64,000 nucleotides of DNA from contig NC_081542.1 of assembly GCF_901000735.1 (NCBI RefSeq), positions 45,548,238 through 45,612,237 on the forward strand, read 5' to 3'. Position numbers and translations under genes: made by a program. Shown piece by piece: positions 1 to 9,872 of the stretch (position 1 is its first letter; every line of letters begins with the position of its first letter). This stretch comes from Corylus avellana. Its lineage: Eukaryota > Streptophyta > Magnoliopsida > Fagales > Betulaceae. The notes beneath the pieces are model-generated. The model was not told where the DNA came from, did not search any database, and was given only the letters and a program-made list of their open reading frames with translations.

Positions 1-1106
1 CGAGAAGAAGTGCTGTTCGGACGCTCGAAGAATTCTATTTTCCCAGAGAGCCTCGTCTGCAATCTCGTTTGCAATCCCGTCCGGACGAGCTCGATAAACA
101 AGAATTCCCGAGAGCCTCATCTGCAGTCTCGTCTGAATCCTGTCCGGACGACTTTTACTAAAAATGTCATATCTTGAGTTTCAGACCTCTGATTGGAGCA
201 ATCTTTGCAGCGTTGGAAAGCTAACTCAAGGATCTACAAGTCATGTTTCACAAGGTTTAGCTAATTCCAATGTTTACTGGGTCAAAACGGGCCATAAAGA
301 TAAGACTACGAAGCTGGGCGGAATGGCTCGTGTGCAATCTCGTCCGGACGAGATTGCAGACGGCCATGTGTTAAAAACACGTTCTGGCTGTGTTTTGTTG
401 TCCCGTCCGGACGCCGCGTACCTGTAACAGTTTTAAATGAATATAAACTCTTTCCTAGGTGTAGGTATGATGGGACTATTATAAATACACTTCTATAGGA
501 AGATAAAGGCACGAATTTCTGATCTAGAATTCGCCGTCGTGTGCTAAGAGAGTCTGTCAGTTCTCTCTCTTAGAGTGATTGTTTGTATTTATTTGTTGAT
601 TGNNNNNNNNNNNNNNNNNNNNNNNNNNNNNNNNNNNNNNNNNNNNNNNNNNNNNNNNNNNNNNNNNNNNNNNNNNNNNNNNNNNNNNNNNNNNNNNNNN
701 NNTGTTGATTGTTGAAGTGAAGTCAACCGGTGTTTCGGTGAAGGGAGATCTCGTAGAAGGATTGTGCCAGTTGTCTCTGGAAAGGGCTACTGCGGTAGAA
801 GGTAAGTGGGTCGCTTGTCTTATACAAGATCGTGTCAATTACGAAGGTTTTGTAAGTGTGAACGTCTTGTAATCCTTTATTCTTTTACTGAGTTAGTTGA
901 TTTCCTGGGTTTGGCTGCCCCGGAGAGGTTTTATAATTAGAGAGTTCTCTAATTGGTTTCCTCTTTGTAACCAAAATATCTGTGTTCTTTATTGTTCATT
1001 GCATATCTGTTTTTGGTTAATTATTATTTGTTAGGTCAGATTCTTTTTCGCATAATATTGTGTAAAACACCTATACATTCAGAATAGGTGTAATTTTGGT
1101 AAGATT
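1..1106 (+). repeat. LTR-retrotransposon fragment (probable copia LTR), gapped
   Basis: The stretch is non-coding in appearance. Its right part (about 713-1075) has the texture of a plant copia LTR: a CCCCGGAGAGG-type motif near 917-928, a run around 'attgcatatctgtttttgg' near 998, and a possible CA end near 1075. The left part carries several copies of a palindromic CGTCCGGACG motif. A 100-base gap interrupts it at 603-702. From about 1120 onward the sequence matches the spacer upstream of the other DUF4220 copies, so this fragment marks the left boundary of copy A. Its 5' end lies outside the window, so the element type is inferred. Confidence 0.5.
603..702. other. assembly gap (100 N)
   Basis: One hundred unknown bases. 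Flanking sequence on both sides contains 'tgttgattg', so the gap may hide a short tandem repeat. Confidence 0.99.
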
Positions 1107-2736
1107 AGGATTTTTCACTATGTACAATTTAACTTGATATCGTATAAAGATTACCTTGATGACAAGAAAAACGTGAGGTTCAGATTCCGCCACAAGCCTT
1201 TAAACTTCCAAATCTTACTCAATATGAATTGTGATTCAAATGTACGATAGATCTGAATATTTATTCCTTATCTATATATTAATGGAGAGACATTACAAAA
1301 TAGATAATAGCAAAAGGACATATATACTTAACCCAAACTTTTGTCTAGACTATGCTCATTAATCGGACCGTGGGAAGAACCAATGGTAAAGATCTTTTAA
1401 GAATATGATAACTTAAGACAAAGTTCACATAAGTGGGCTATTTACTTGAGCACTTTCTCTTTATTCCTTCCCATTTAAGTATTACCATTTCTACATCACA
1501 TGGCTAAAGCGGGTTCTACACCTTAACTTTTGTTGAGTATACATGTGTGAGTATAAAAAGGATAGAGTACTATATATATACGTAGGAGAAATGTAAGAAG
1601 TATGAGTAGTTAATATAGCATGGTTTGGTCCAAACCCATAAGCTTAAACTTTTGGGTTGAGTGGTGTATAACATGCTATATTATACGCTCATTAAAAGAT
1701 TCCCCAAGTATCAATATCGTATAAGGTCACCTTGACTACAAGATGCATATGAGATTCCAATTTGGCCTTAAGCCTTTACACTTCAAATCTTAATCCATAT
1801 CACTTGTGATTCAAATGTGTTGAGCTTAGAAATCCCGTGATTCCTTTCGTGGATAATGGCATGATCCATCCATTGTAAAGCTAGAGGAACAATTTCCTTG
1901 TACGCTAATATCTTTTTGATAATTAACAAGTTCTCTATTTGCTTCTAGAACAATTATCAAGCTAGATAGGAAATAGAGACAACTTTGGGACCCAATATAG
2001 CTAATATTGTCGGTGCACTACTCGTGAGCCTATATAAGGGTGACTGAGCGAGTTGAGATATATACATGCAACTTTCTCAAACTTCAAATTAAATGTTGAA
2101 CGACAATTAAAACTTGAGATTCAAAATTCACTTCCCTAGCTATTCTTTGCATTTGTTTTCTCACCAACCCGCAAGAGGAATGTGGTTTTTCCATTTTTAA
2201 TGTTCTATAAGAGCTACCATGCACCTACCATCAATGTATTTATGCAATCCTTGTGTATGTGTTTATAGTTTGTCCATAAAGTTCGTCTTCACCATTGTCA
2301 TTTTTATTAAAAATTATTTAGTCTTTGTGTGGATACAATTATTCTAATAGAAAAGCAATTACCAAACTTTGATTTACATATATTAATTGATCTGCTATAT
2401 TAACAAATTATTTGTGACGTGCGAATCTTCACACGTCACTAATTAATGGTGTGTCACTGTTCACACATCACTAATTAATTACATGTGAATATTAACACGT
2501 CACTGAGTTTTTTTTTTTTTTTAGTGACGTTTTACTCTTTGACACGTCACTATTTGGTGATGTTTTGAAAACCAGGGTATTGTAGACACGTTACTAAATC
2601 CTGAATTTTTTGTAGTGAACTCTAGTTAATGACCAACTATTATATTGAGTGTATTTATGTTTAAGTATCATAAATTGTCGTTCAAAATAGCAGAATATAA
2701 ATCTATACACTTAAAAACTAACGCTTAAAAGTTGTG
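1107..2736 (+). other. spacer upstream of DUF4220 copy A (duplicated block)
   Basis: No gene is seen here. The sequence matches 47955-49576 in the same orientation and, more distantly, 20335-21710 in inverted orientation. The shared landmarks include 'aatttaacttgatatcgta' (1127), a CTATATAAGGG TATA-like sequence near 2031-2041, and the run leading to the DUF4220 start codon at 2737. The TATA-like element lies about 700 bases from that start, so either the leader is long or the element is not the gene's promoter. Confidence 0.7.
2405..2630. mobile_element. MITE-like block ending in a CACTACAAAAAA-type terminus
   Basis: The block has repeated GTGACGTG / CACGTCAC half-sites and ends with 'ttttttgtagtg', the reverse complement of a CACTACAAAAAA terminus common in plant CACTA/hAT-type MITEs. 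It is present at the same place in copy C (49245-49465) but absent from copy B near 20345-20460, which marks it as an insertion. The left terminus is not recognisable. Confidence 0.45.
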
Positions 2737-2918
2737 ATGTTGAACAAGGTGAAAGAAAGGAGAAAGAAAATTAAGCAATCAAAGGAATTGAAGGATATGT
2801 TTAGCCACATCTTTACCGTAGTGAATGAGAAATATGACGAATGGAACATCCAGTTTTTTGTTCTATTGAGTCTCCTATTACAGGCCATTCTAATTCTGGT
2901 TGAACCATTTAAAAAGAG

Positions 2919-3527
2919 TGTTAGAATTGGTCACTTGTTTTCATCAACCTTACTGTGGGCCCCACAGCAGTATGGCATCCCATATTGTTGACTTATGTTT
3001 TCTCTCTCACACGTCCACTTTGGCTTCTCCATTCATTGAGCTTGTTCTAGAAGCTTTGTGAAAGGGCTTTGTTGTTTTATTTGAAGCCATTCGGTCATCA
3101 AGAGGAGAGGAGAGGCAGCAACTTTAGCAAGAAAAAGAGAGAAAGAAGAAAAAAAAGAGCTTGCCGAGAGAGAGAGACTTGTGTTGCAAAGAGAAGGAGA
3201 GATACACAATTTTTTCTTCATTTTGATCTCACTTTTGGAGTGCTAAAAGCTTAGAGAATTTTAGAGAATATTTTTCTCTTTTGTATCTAATTCTCTTTTA
3301 AGTGAGATTGGGGTATATTAAGGTTTTTGGGTTTGAGTGGTTTTGTTTGTACTACTCTTTGTATTCCACTTTTTGTTAGTGAATTTATCTTGGATCGTCT
3401 CCGCTAGTAGATGTAGACTTGTTAAGCCGAACCACTTAAATCTTGGTGTCTTGTGTGGTTGTGTTATTTTTCTATTATGCACTTTTCTACTTCTTTGGTG
3501 ATCTTGGAATTTGCATTTGTCACAACA
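2919..3527 (+). mobile_element. solo LTR (copia, 609 bp) with 5-bp target duplication
   Basis: It begins TGTTAGAATT and ends TTTGTCACAACA. It is flanked by the direct repeat 'aagag' (2914-2918 and 3528-3532), which reads as a single 'aaagagaac' in copy C near 49750. Its ends and much of its interior resemble the LTRs at 11124-11704 and 39228-39796, so it belongs to a related family. No internal region remains, so it arose by LTR-LTR recombination. It lies within the DUF4220 A coding sequence. Confidence 0.9.
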
Positions 3528-3559
3528 AAGAGAACAGAAAGTTGGAAGGTACTATTGTT

Positions 3560-4488
3560 GGGGGTGTTTGGCAAATGCCAGCATGAACCCCAAGACCCAC
3601 GATACTGTAGCTTGACTGAAGGGATGCATATTGCCCACCATATTAAAATAGAAAACAAACAAACTCTGAGCTCCCTCATCCCCAAGCTCTGAGCTCCCTC
3701 TCGCTGGCACTATTCCTCGTCCCCAAGCTCCCTCATCCCTTCTTCCGCAATTCGTCATTTCTTCCTCTCCCTACTCCCTCATTTGTTTTTCCACAGTTTA
3801 AAAATCAGTTATGCCGGTGGAGAGCTCCATACAGTCACTCCGAACATCTCCCCGATCAATATCAAAAATTAAGGTTTGCTTAATTTTTCAGAGAGATCGA
3901 TTCAGCTAGTGATTTTGAAATTTTTTTGTTGGGGTTTTCTGATCTTTTATGTTCTACCTGTTAAATAAAAGAAAAATAAAATTATAAAAAACAAAAGGGG
4001 TGGCTATACAAAACCCAGTCACCAAGCCGATGAAGGTGCGGCTGATTCCCTTCCCCTGTTGATCCTCCTATATGCCGAGACAGAGAATGGGGGAAAGAGA
4101 AAGGAGATGGCGGAAAGAGGAAGGAGATGGAAGGAGGAGGAAGGAGTGGGTGTTGCTGGGGAAGATGAAGCTTCCCGCTGTGCTGTGAGATGGGGGGGAA
4201 AATTTGGGTATATTTTTGTGAAGAGGTGAGTGTTGCTGGGGAAGGGGAAATTTCACGCTGTGCTATGAGATGGGGGGAAAAAATTTCAGTATATTTTTGT
4301 GTAGGTGTTTTGAAGGGACAAAATAGTCATTGTCTAGCATAAGAAAGGGGTAAAATAGTATATATCGACAATAAAAGCAGATTGTCAGCGTGCAGTTTGA
4401 CTGCTTTTCTCAATGTCTTCGGCACCCAGTTTGAAGCTACAGTGCCGTGGAAATTTCGAACAGTGCAAAGGGGTTAACAAACACCCCC
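3560..4488. mobile_element. non-autonomous DNA transposon, PIF/Harbinger-like (929 bp)
   Basis: The termini are inverted: GGGGGTGTTTG at the left and CAAACACCCCC at the right. The flanking 3-bp direct repeat is GTT (3557-3559, 4489-4491). Removing the element plus one GTT restores 'actattgttgatctgg', which is the sequence found in copy C at about 49771. The 3-bp duplication and G-rich ends suggest PIF/Harbinger, although the preferred target there is TTA, so the superfamily is an inference. No transposase coding was found. Confidence 0.75.
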
Positions 4489-4901
4489 GTTGATCTGGTC
4501 AGCCACATACTGGCCATTTGGACCAGTAACTTTACAGTTGGGACTTATTTCCAACAGTAAAAAAATTCCAAAACCTCATGATTGCTCTGGCATTCTAGCG
4601 TTTTGGGCTCCCTTTCTTCTGTCACACCTCCGTGGTCCAGATACTATAACTGCTGTTTCTTTGGAGGATAATGCCCTCTGGCTAAGGCAGCTGGTTGGAC
4701 TCCTAGGCCAGTTCGTTCTCTTTGTCCAATCCTTCAGCCAATACCAACCCAGAAACAAGTTATGGCTCCCTACTTTCCTTCTGTTTCTCACTGGAACCAT
4801 CAAGTATGGTGAGCGAACACGTGTTTTATATCGGGCAAACCTGCAAAAACTTTCGGAAATCGAATCTTACCGCACCGGACCCAGAGCCTAACTATGCAAA
4901 G

Positions 4902-5400
4902 TCTAGTGTGTGCCAAAAACGTGAAGCACCAAAGGGAAGAGAAAAAAGAGAGAATTTGAGAGAAGGAGGTACAAGGGCAGCAAGGGTGTTTTCTTCTTGG
5001 TGGTTTTTGGAGGAGCCAAAAACAAGTGATAAGAAGAAAAAGGGTGCTGCAGAGTGAGAGAAGAAAATAGAGATCAGCCGCCATCCGTTCCAGCAAAAGA
5101 AGAGTTTGTACATCTGTCTTTTGTATTCTATTTTGGGAATAATCTCTCTTGTGTGATAGTGAGATTTGGGTGTATTGGGGCTTTGGGATCTGAGTGATTT
5201 TCTCTCTACTATTTTTGTACTCCATCTTTTGATAGTGGATTTTCTTCTGGGTCGTCTCCGCCAGTGGATGTAGGCTTGTTAAGCCGAACCACTTAAATCT
5301 TTGTGTCGTGTGTGATTTGATTGCCTAATCTTTGTTATTCCGCATTCTTCTTATTTTTCGCATCTCACGGGTCTTGGGAAATAGGATTAATTTCCTAACA
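4902..5400 (+). repeat. 5' LTR of copia A, lacking its first 280 bases
   Basis: The sequence aligns with 8437-8928 of the 3' LTR and ends in the same CCTAACA. The U3 part, including the TATA box seen at 8371-8378 in the 3' LTR, is absent. Even so, the truncated end directly abuts the target-site duplication 'caaag'. Confidence 0.88.
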
Positions 5401-5402
5401 AC

Positions 5403-5414
5403 TGGTATCAGAGC
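5403..5414 (+). promoter_or_regulatory. primer-binding site, initiator tRNA-Met type
   Basis: TGGTATCAGAGC lies two bases after the LTR end. It matches the tRNA-Met(i) 3'-end complement used by most plant copia elements. Confidence 0.9.
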
Positions 5415-5434
5415 TGTTGGTTCGAGTGGGAGCG

Positions 5435-8077
5435 ATGGCAGGTGAAGAAGGAAAGATGGGAATCGAGAAGTTCGACGGCAAAGATTTTGGGTTTTGGAAG
5501 GTACAGATTGAAGATATTCTTTATGGGAAGGATCTTCATCAACCTCTTTTGGAAGAACAACCTGACGACATGGATGATAGCGAGTGGGCTCTGCTTGATC
5601 GTAAAGCCCTAGCAGTTATCAGGTTATCACTGTCAAAATCAGTTGCACACAACGTTGTAAAGGAGAAGACCACAGCAGGTCTAATGGCGGCTTTGTCAAG
5701 CATGTATGAGAAGCCGTCGGCTAACAACAAGGTGCATCTGATGAAGAAATTGTTCAACCTAAAGATGGCGGAAGGAGCTTCGGTGGCACATCATCTCAAT
5801 GAGTTCAACACCATCACAAATCAATTATCCTCGGTGGAAATTAATTTTGATGATGAGGTTCGCGCGTTGATCGTCTTGGCATCTTTGCCAAATAGCTGGG
5901 AAGCAGTGAGGATGGCTGTGAGTAACTCTGTAGGAAAGAGTAAACTGAGCTATGAAGACGTCAGGGATTTGATTCTCAGTGAAGAGGTTCGCAGAAAAGA
6001 TGCGGGTGAAGCCTCTTGTTCTGGTGCTGCTTTAAACCTCGAGACTCGGGGCAGAGGACAAGATAGAAACTCTGGTCAAGGCAGATCAAATTCCAGAAAA
6101 GGGAGAAGCAAATTTAGATTCGACCGACAACCTGAGTGTTGGAACTGTGGCAAGACTGGCCACTACAAGAAGAATTGCAGGGAACTGCGGAAGGAGACTG
6201 AGAATGATTATGCAAACGTAGTGACAGAAGAAGTATATGATGCCCTACTTCTTTCTGTTGACAGTCCCCTTGATTCTTGGGTCTTAGACTCAGGAGTATC
6301 TTTTCATACGACAGCGATCCGTGAAATTCTCGAGAACTATGTTGTTGGAGATTTCGGGAAGGTGTATTTGGCTGACGGAACGGCGCTGGATGTTGTGGGC
6401 CTAGGCGATGTTCGCATTAGAGTTCACAGTGACTCGGTATGGAAGCTGCAAAAGGTCAGGCATGTTCCGGAGCTGAAAAAGAATCTGATTTCAGTGGGAC
6501 AGCTTGATGAGGAAGGGCATTCTATTTATTTCCACGGTGGAAAGTGGAAGGTCAGCAAGGGAGCCATGATTTTGGCTACTGGTCATAAAACAAATACTCT
6601 CTATATGACCACGAACAGCAAGGATACAGATGCTGTTGTAGATACGACTGCTGACTCAAAACTATGGCACCTAAGGCTTGGGCACATGAGCGGGAAAGAG
6701 ATGAAGGTACTTATGTCAAAAGGGAAACTACCGGGGTTAAAGTCAGTTGAGTCTGATTTGTGTGAAGGCTGCATCATAGGGAAGCAGAAGAAGGTGAGTT
6801 TCGCGGAAGTTGGCAAAGCACCTAAGCTTGGAAAGCTGGAGCTGGTACACACGGATTTGTGGGGTCCCGCACCAGTGGCATCTCTTGGAGGCTCGCGGTA
6901 TTACATCACATTTATTGATGACTCAAGCAGGAAGGTATGGGTTTATTTCTTGAAAAGTAAATCTGATGTATTTGAGACTTTTAAGAAATGGAAGGCCATG
7001 GTTGAGACTGAAACGGGCTTGAAGCTCAAGCGTTTGAGATCAAATAATGGAGGAGAATACGAAGACAGGGGGTTTAAACAGTTTTGTGCAGCTAATGGGA
7101 TTAGAATGGAGAAAGCTATCCCGGGAACGCCGCAGCAGAATGGCGTGGCTGAGTGCATGAACAAGACTCTCAATGAGCGTGCCAGAAGTATGAGATTGCA
7201 TGCTGGGTTACCAAAGACTTTCTGGGCTGATGCAGTGAGCACTGCTGCATATCTGATAAATAGGGGGTCTTCCGTTCCCCTAAGCCATAGACTACCGGAA
7301 GAAGTCTGGAGTGGAAAAGAGGTAAATCTTTCACATCTGAAAGTTTTTGGTTGTGCTTCGTATGTCCATGTTGAGTCTAATGCTATGAGTAAACTAGATG
7401 GTAAATCTAGTAAGTGTTTCTTCATTGGATATGGAGATGAGGCCTTCGGTTATCGATTTTGGGATGATCAAAATCAGAAGATCATTAGAAGTCGGAATGT
7501 GACTTTTAATGAGTGTGCTATGTATAAGGATGGGTCAAGTGCAGAACCTGAAGTTACAGAGCAGGAACCGAAGAAGTCTGAGTTTGTTAACTTAGATGAT
7601 CTTTCTGAAAGTACAGTGCAGAAAGAGAAACAATTCGTGGAGGTGGAGCTTGATGAACAGTGTTCACTCATGGATGAATGTGATGACAGAGAATCTTCAA
7701 GAGACTTACAGCACCGGGAAGAGTCTTATTCTTTAGCAAGAGGCAAAGAGAAACAGGATCAAAAGGCACCAATGAGGTATGGCTTTGAGGATATGGTTTC
7801 TTTTGCTCTGACAGCTAGTAGTGGAGATCCATCATCTGTTCAGGATGGTATGCCGAAAGAGGTGGAGTTACTACGGAGAGGCAAAGCTTGGGAATCGGCA
7901 GAATTACCCAAGGGAAAGAAGGCTAAAGGGTGCAGATGGGTCTACAGGAAGAAAGAGTCATCGGAGAAAACTGTATGGTCGACGAGACTGATAGGGAGGC
8001 ATGATGTAATGTCTAAATCAGGTCCTATGCTCAAGTTCAAGAGGCGCTTGGACTTGAGTGACACTTGTGGAGTGTGA
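5435..8077 (+). CDS. copia Gag-protease-integrase polyprotein (880 aa), no RT
   Basis: The frame is open from ATG 5435 (MAGEEGKMGIEKFDGKDF), preferred over an upstream non-ATG extension. Domains in order are: Gag of the UBN2/DUF4219 type (about 1-200); a CCHC zinc knuckle, CWNCGKTGHYKKNC (about 235-248); a retropepsin-like active site, LDSG (about 284-287); the pre-integrase motif LWHLRLGHM...CEGCIIGK (about 412-452); and the integrase core (about 470-640). The integrase has HTDLWGP and the late NGVAE, but the middle catalytic Asp region reads RSNNGGEY where RxDNGGEY is expected, so one of the DDE residues looks mutated. The frame runs into the first residues of RVT_2 (KGCRWVYRKKE). It then jumps to a polyprotein C-terminal-like end (LKFKRRLDLSDTCGV). 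The reverse transcriptase and RNase H are missing. Confidence 0.88.
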   Translation: MAGEEGKMGIEKFDGKDFGFWKVQIEDILYGKDLHQPLLEEQPDDMDDSEWALLDRKALAVIRLSLSKSVAHNVVKEKTTAGLMAALSSMYEKPSANNKVHLMKKLFNLKMAEGASVAHHLNEFNTITNQLSSVEINFDDEVRALIVLASLPNSWEAVRMAVSNSVGKSKLSYEDVRDLILSEEVRRKDAGEASCSGAALNLETRGRGQDRNSGQGRSNSRKGRSKFRFDRQPECWNCGKTGHYKKNCRELRKETENDYANVVTEEVYDALLLSVDSPLDSWVLDSGVSFHTTAIREILENYVVGDFGKVYLADGTALDVVGLGDVRIRVHSDSVWKLQKVRHVPELKKNLISVGQLDEEGHSIYFHGGKWKVSKGAMILATGHKTNTLYMTTNSKDTDAVVDTTADSKLWHLRLGHMSGKEMKVLMSKGKLPGLKSVESDLCEGCIIGKQKKVSFAEVGKAPKLGKLELVHTDLWGPAPVASLGGSRYYITFIDDSSRKVWVYFLKSKSDVFETFKKWKAMVETETGLKLKRLRSNNGGEYEDRGFKQFCAANGIRMEKAIPGTPQQNGVAECMNKTLNERARSMRLHAGLPKTFWADAVSTAAYLINRGSSVPLSHRLPEEVWSGKEVNLSHLKVFGCASYVHVESNAMSKLDGKSSKCFFIGYGDEAFGYRFWDDQNQKIIRSRNVTFNECAMYKDGSSAEPEVTEQEPKKSEFVNLDDLSESTVQKEKQFVEVELDEQCSLMDECDDRESSRDLQHREESYSLARGKEKQDQKAPMRYGFEDMVSFALTASSGDPSSVQDGMPKEVELLRRGKAWESAELPKGKKAKGCRWVYRKKESSEKTVWSTRLIGRHDVMSKSGPMLKFKRRLDLSDTCGV

Positions 8078-8156
8078 TTGCCCTTAGGGGCTGAGGCGGA
8101 GACATCCGGAGGAGATACGTTTTGCGACTTGATGGGATTCAAGTCAAGGTGGAGAT

Positions 8157-8928
8157 TGTTGATATTTGTGACTTGAATAAGACAAGTCAATACACGTGGG
8201 GCCCATTGCAAGTTGCTGTTCAGCCTAGGAATACTTCTCCTAGTTGGATTCCTTATGTGGTGTCGTGGCTTTACACACCAACTTTGAGTCCTTGCCTTTG
8301 GAGGTTTTGGAGTACATCTCTAACTTGTATTAGGAGTACTATTCTGACTTGGAGTTGGAGTCTTTGCCCAATATATAATGGCATGGTGCTGTGCGGCAAA
8401 GTGTAGAGCAAAAAGAAAGATAATATTTGCTTGTGTTCTAGTGTGTGCCAAAAACGTGAAGCACCAAAGGGAAGAGAAAAAAGAGAGAATTTGAGAGAAG
8501 GAGGTACAAGGGCAGCAAGGGTGTTTTCTTCTTGGTGGTTTTTGGAGGAGCCAAAAACAAGTGATAAGAAGAAAAAGGGTGCTGCAGAGTGAGAGAAGAA
8601 AATAGAGATCAGCCGCCATCCGTTCCAGCAAAAGAAGAGTTTGTACATCTGTCTTTTGTATTCTATTTTGGGAATAATCTCTCTTGTGTGATAGTGAGAT
8701 TTGGGTGTATTGGGGCTTTGGGATCTGAGTGATTTTCTCTCTACTATTTTTGTACTCCATCTTTTGATAGTGGATTTTCTTCGGGTCGTCTCCGCCAGTG
8801 GATGTAGGCTTGTTAAGCCGAACCACTTAAATCTTTGTGTCGTGTGTGATTGCTTATCTTTATTATTCTGCATTCTTCTTATTTTTCGCATCTCACGGGT
8901 TTTGGGAAATAGGATTAATTTCCTAACA
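8157..8928 (+). repeat. 3' LTR of copia A (772 bp)
   Basis: It begins TGTTGATATT directly after a purine-rich tract and ends CCTAACA. A TATA-like ATATATAATG is at 8371-8380. The right two-thirds match the copia C LTRs closely, but the first 280 bases are strongly diverged from theirs. Confidence 0.9.
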
Positions 8929-9839
8929 CAAAGCTCATGGAGGAATACGCTTGGAAGAGAGAGGCCAGCCTCCCAACTCAAATAGAGTTGATACGAGAAC
9001 CTAATCAAGAATCCAAGACTTCACGTTACCCAGTCGAAGAAGGCAGGCTGGGTGATCTTGTGGCGGTGAAGCATGCTTATCACTTCTTCAAAATCTTCCA
9101 GGGTCTCGTTATGGATATCATCTTTAGTTTCCGGGAGCGCGAAGAGAGCGGGCTATTTTTCCAGAACAGAGACCCAGAGGATGCCTTTCAAGTGCTAGCG
9201 ATTGAACTCAACTTCTTCTACAAACTTCTCTACACCAAGGTTATTGTACTGTATTTTAAGTTTGGATACTTTGTTCGATTTACATCGTGGTGTGCGGTTG
9301 TGGCAGCCATTTCAACCTTCTATTCAATAGATAAGAATGATTTTCGCAAGATTGACGTTGGAATTACATATACCTTGCTCTTTGGAGCCATATTCTTGGA
9401 TGCAATTGCTCTATTTATGATGGCTTTCTCTGATTGGGTTGCTGCTTCCATCCAGTTCTCATCCAGGCAAAATAAGTACGTAGTAGCTGTAAAGAAATGG
9501 TTCCTCATAAAAGCTGTAAAGAAATGCTTCCTCTTTCTCCTCCGAAACTATTTCACGCTCAAGAGGATAAACTGGCCGCATACAGCAGATACAAGTCGCT
9601 ATGGACGGCCTGGACAAATCCTATCCCAGAGGTGGTCTGAATCTCTACGTCAATACAACTTGATACATTATTGTTTGAAAGAACGTCGTCAAAAGATTGG
9701 TTCTTTTGTCAGAAAATTGATTGCTATCTTTGAGCGACGGGACCCTGAGGATTTCTTAAAGAATATGCATGAAAAGAAGACGTGTGTGTCCAAGACACGA
9801 TTTACAAAACTGCTATGGGATTTCATCTTTAAAGAGCTG

Positions 9840-9872
<33 letters not shown>

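Larger units (their letters stand above)
4902..8928 (+). mobile_element. copia element A, deletion derivative lacking RT and RNase H
   Basis: The element lies inside DUF4220 A and is flanked by the 5-bp repeat 'caaag' (4897-4901 and 8929-8933). The empty site 'tatgcaaagctcatgg' is present in copy C near 50192. The order is truncated 5' LTR (4902-5400), tRNA-Met primer site (5403), one long gag-protease-integrase frame (5435-8077), polypurine tract (about 8146-8156) and full 3' LTR (8157-8928). The interior is only about 2.75 kb because nearly all of the reverse transcriptase and RNase H region is missing. Confidence 0.93.

Noticed and set aside
3069..3254. Lys/Arg-rich small frame within the solo LTR
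   Set aside because: It falls inside an LTR leader with GA-rich repeats and is not a gene.
4800..5225. Minus-strand open frame of 141 codons in the copia LTR (also 8271-9008, 51964-52347 and 55448-55983)
   Set aside because: It recurs only because the LTR is repeated. It lies antisense to LTR U5 and has no domain pattern, so it is a shadow frame.
9841..9866. Run of about 26 A considered as a retroposon tail
   Set aside because: Copies B and C have a shorter A run at the same codons (LKKKK), so it is slippage expansion of coding sequence.
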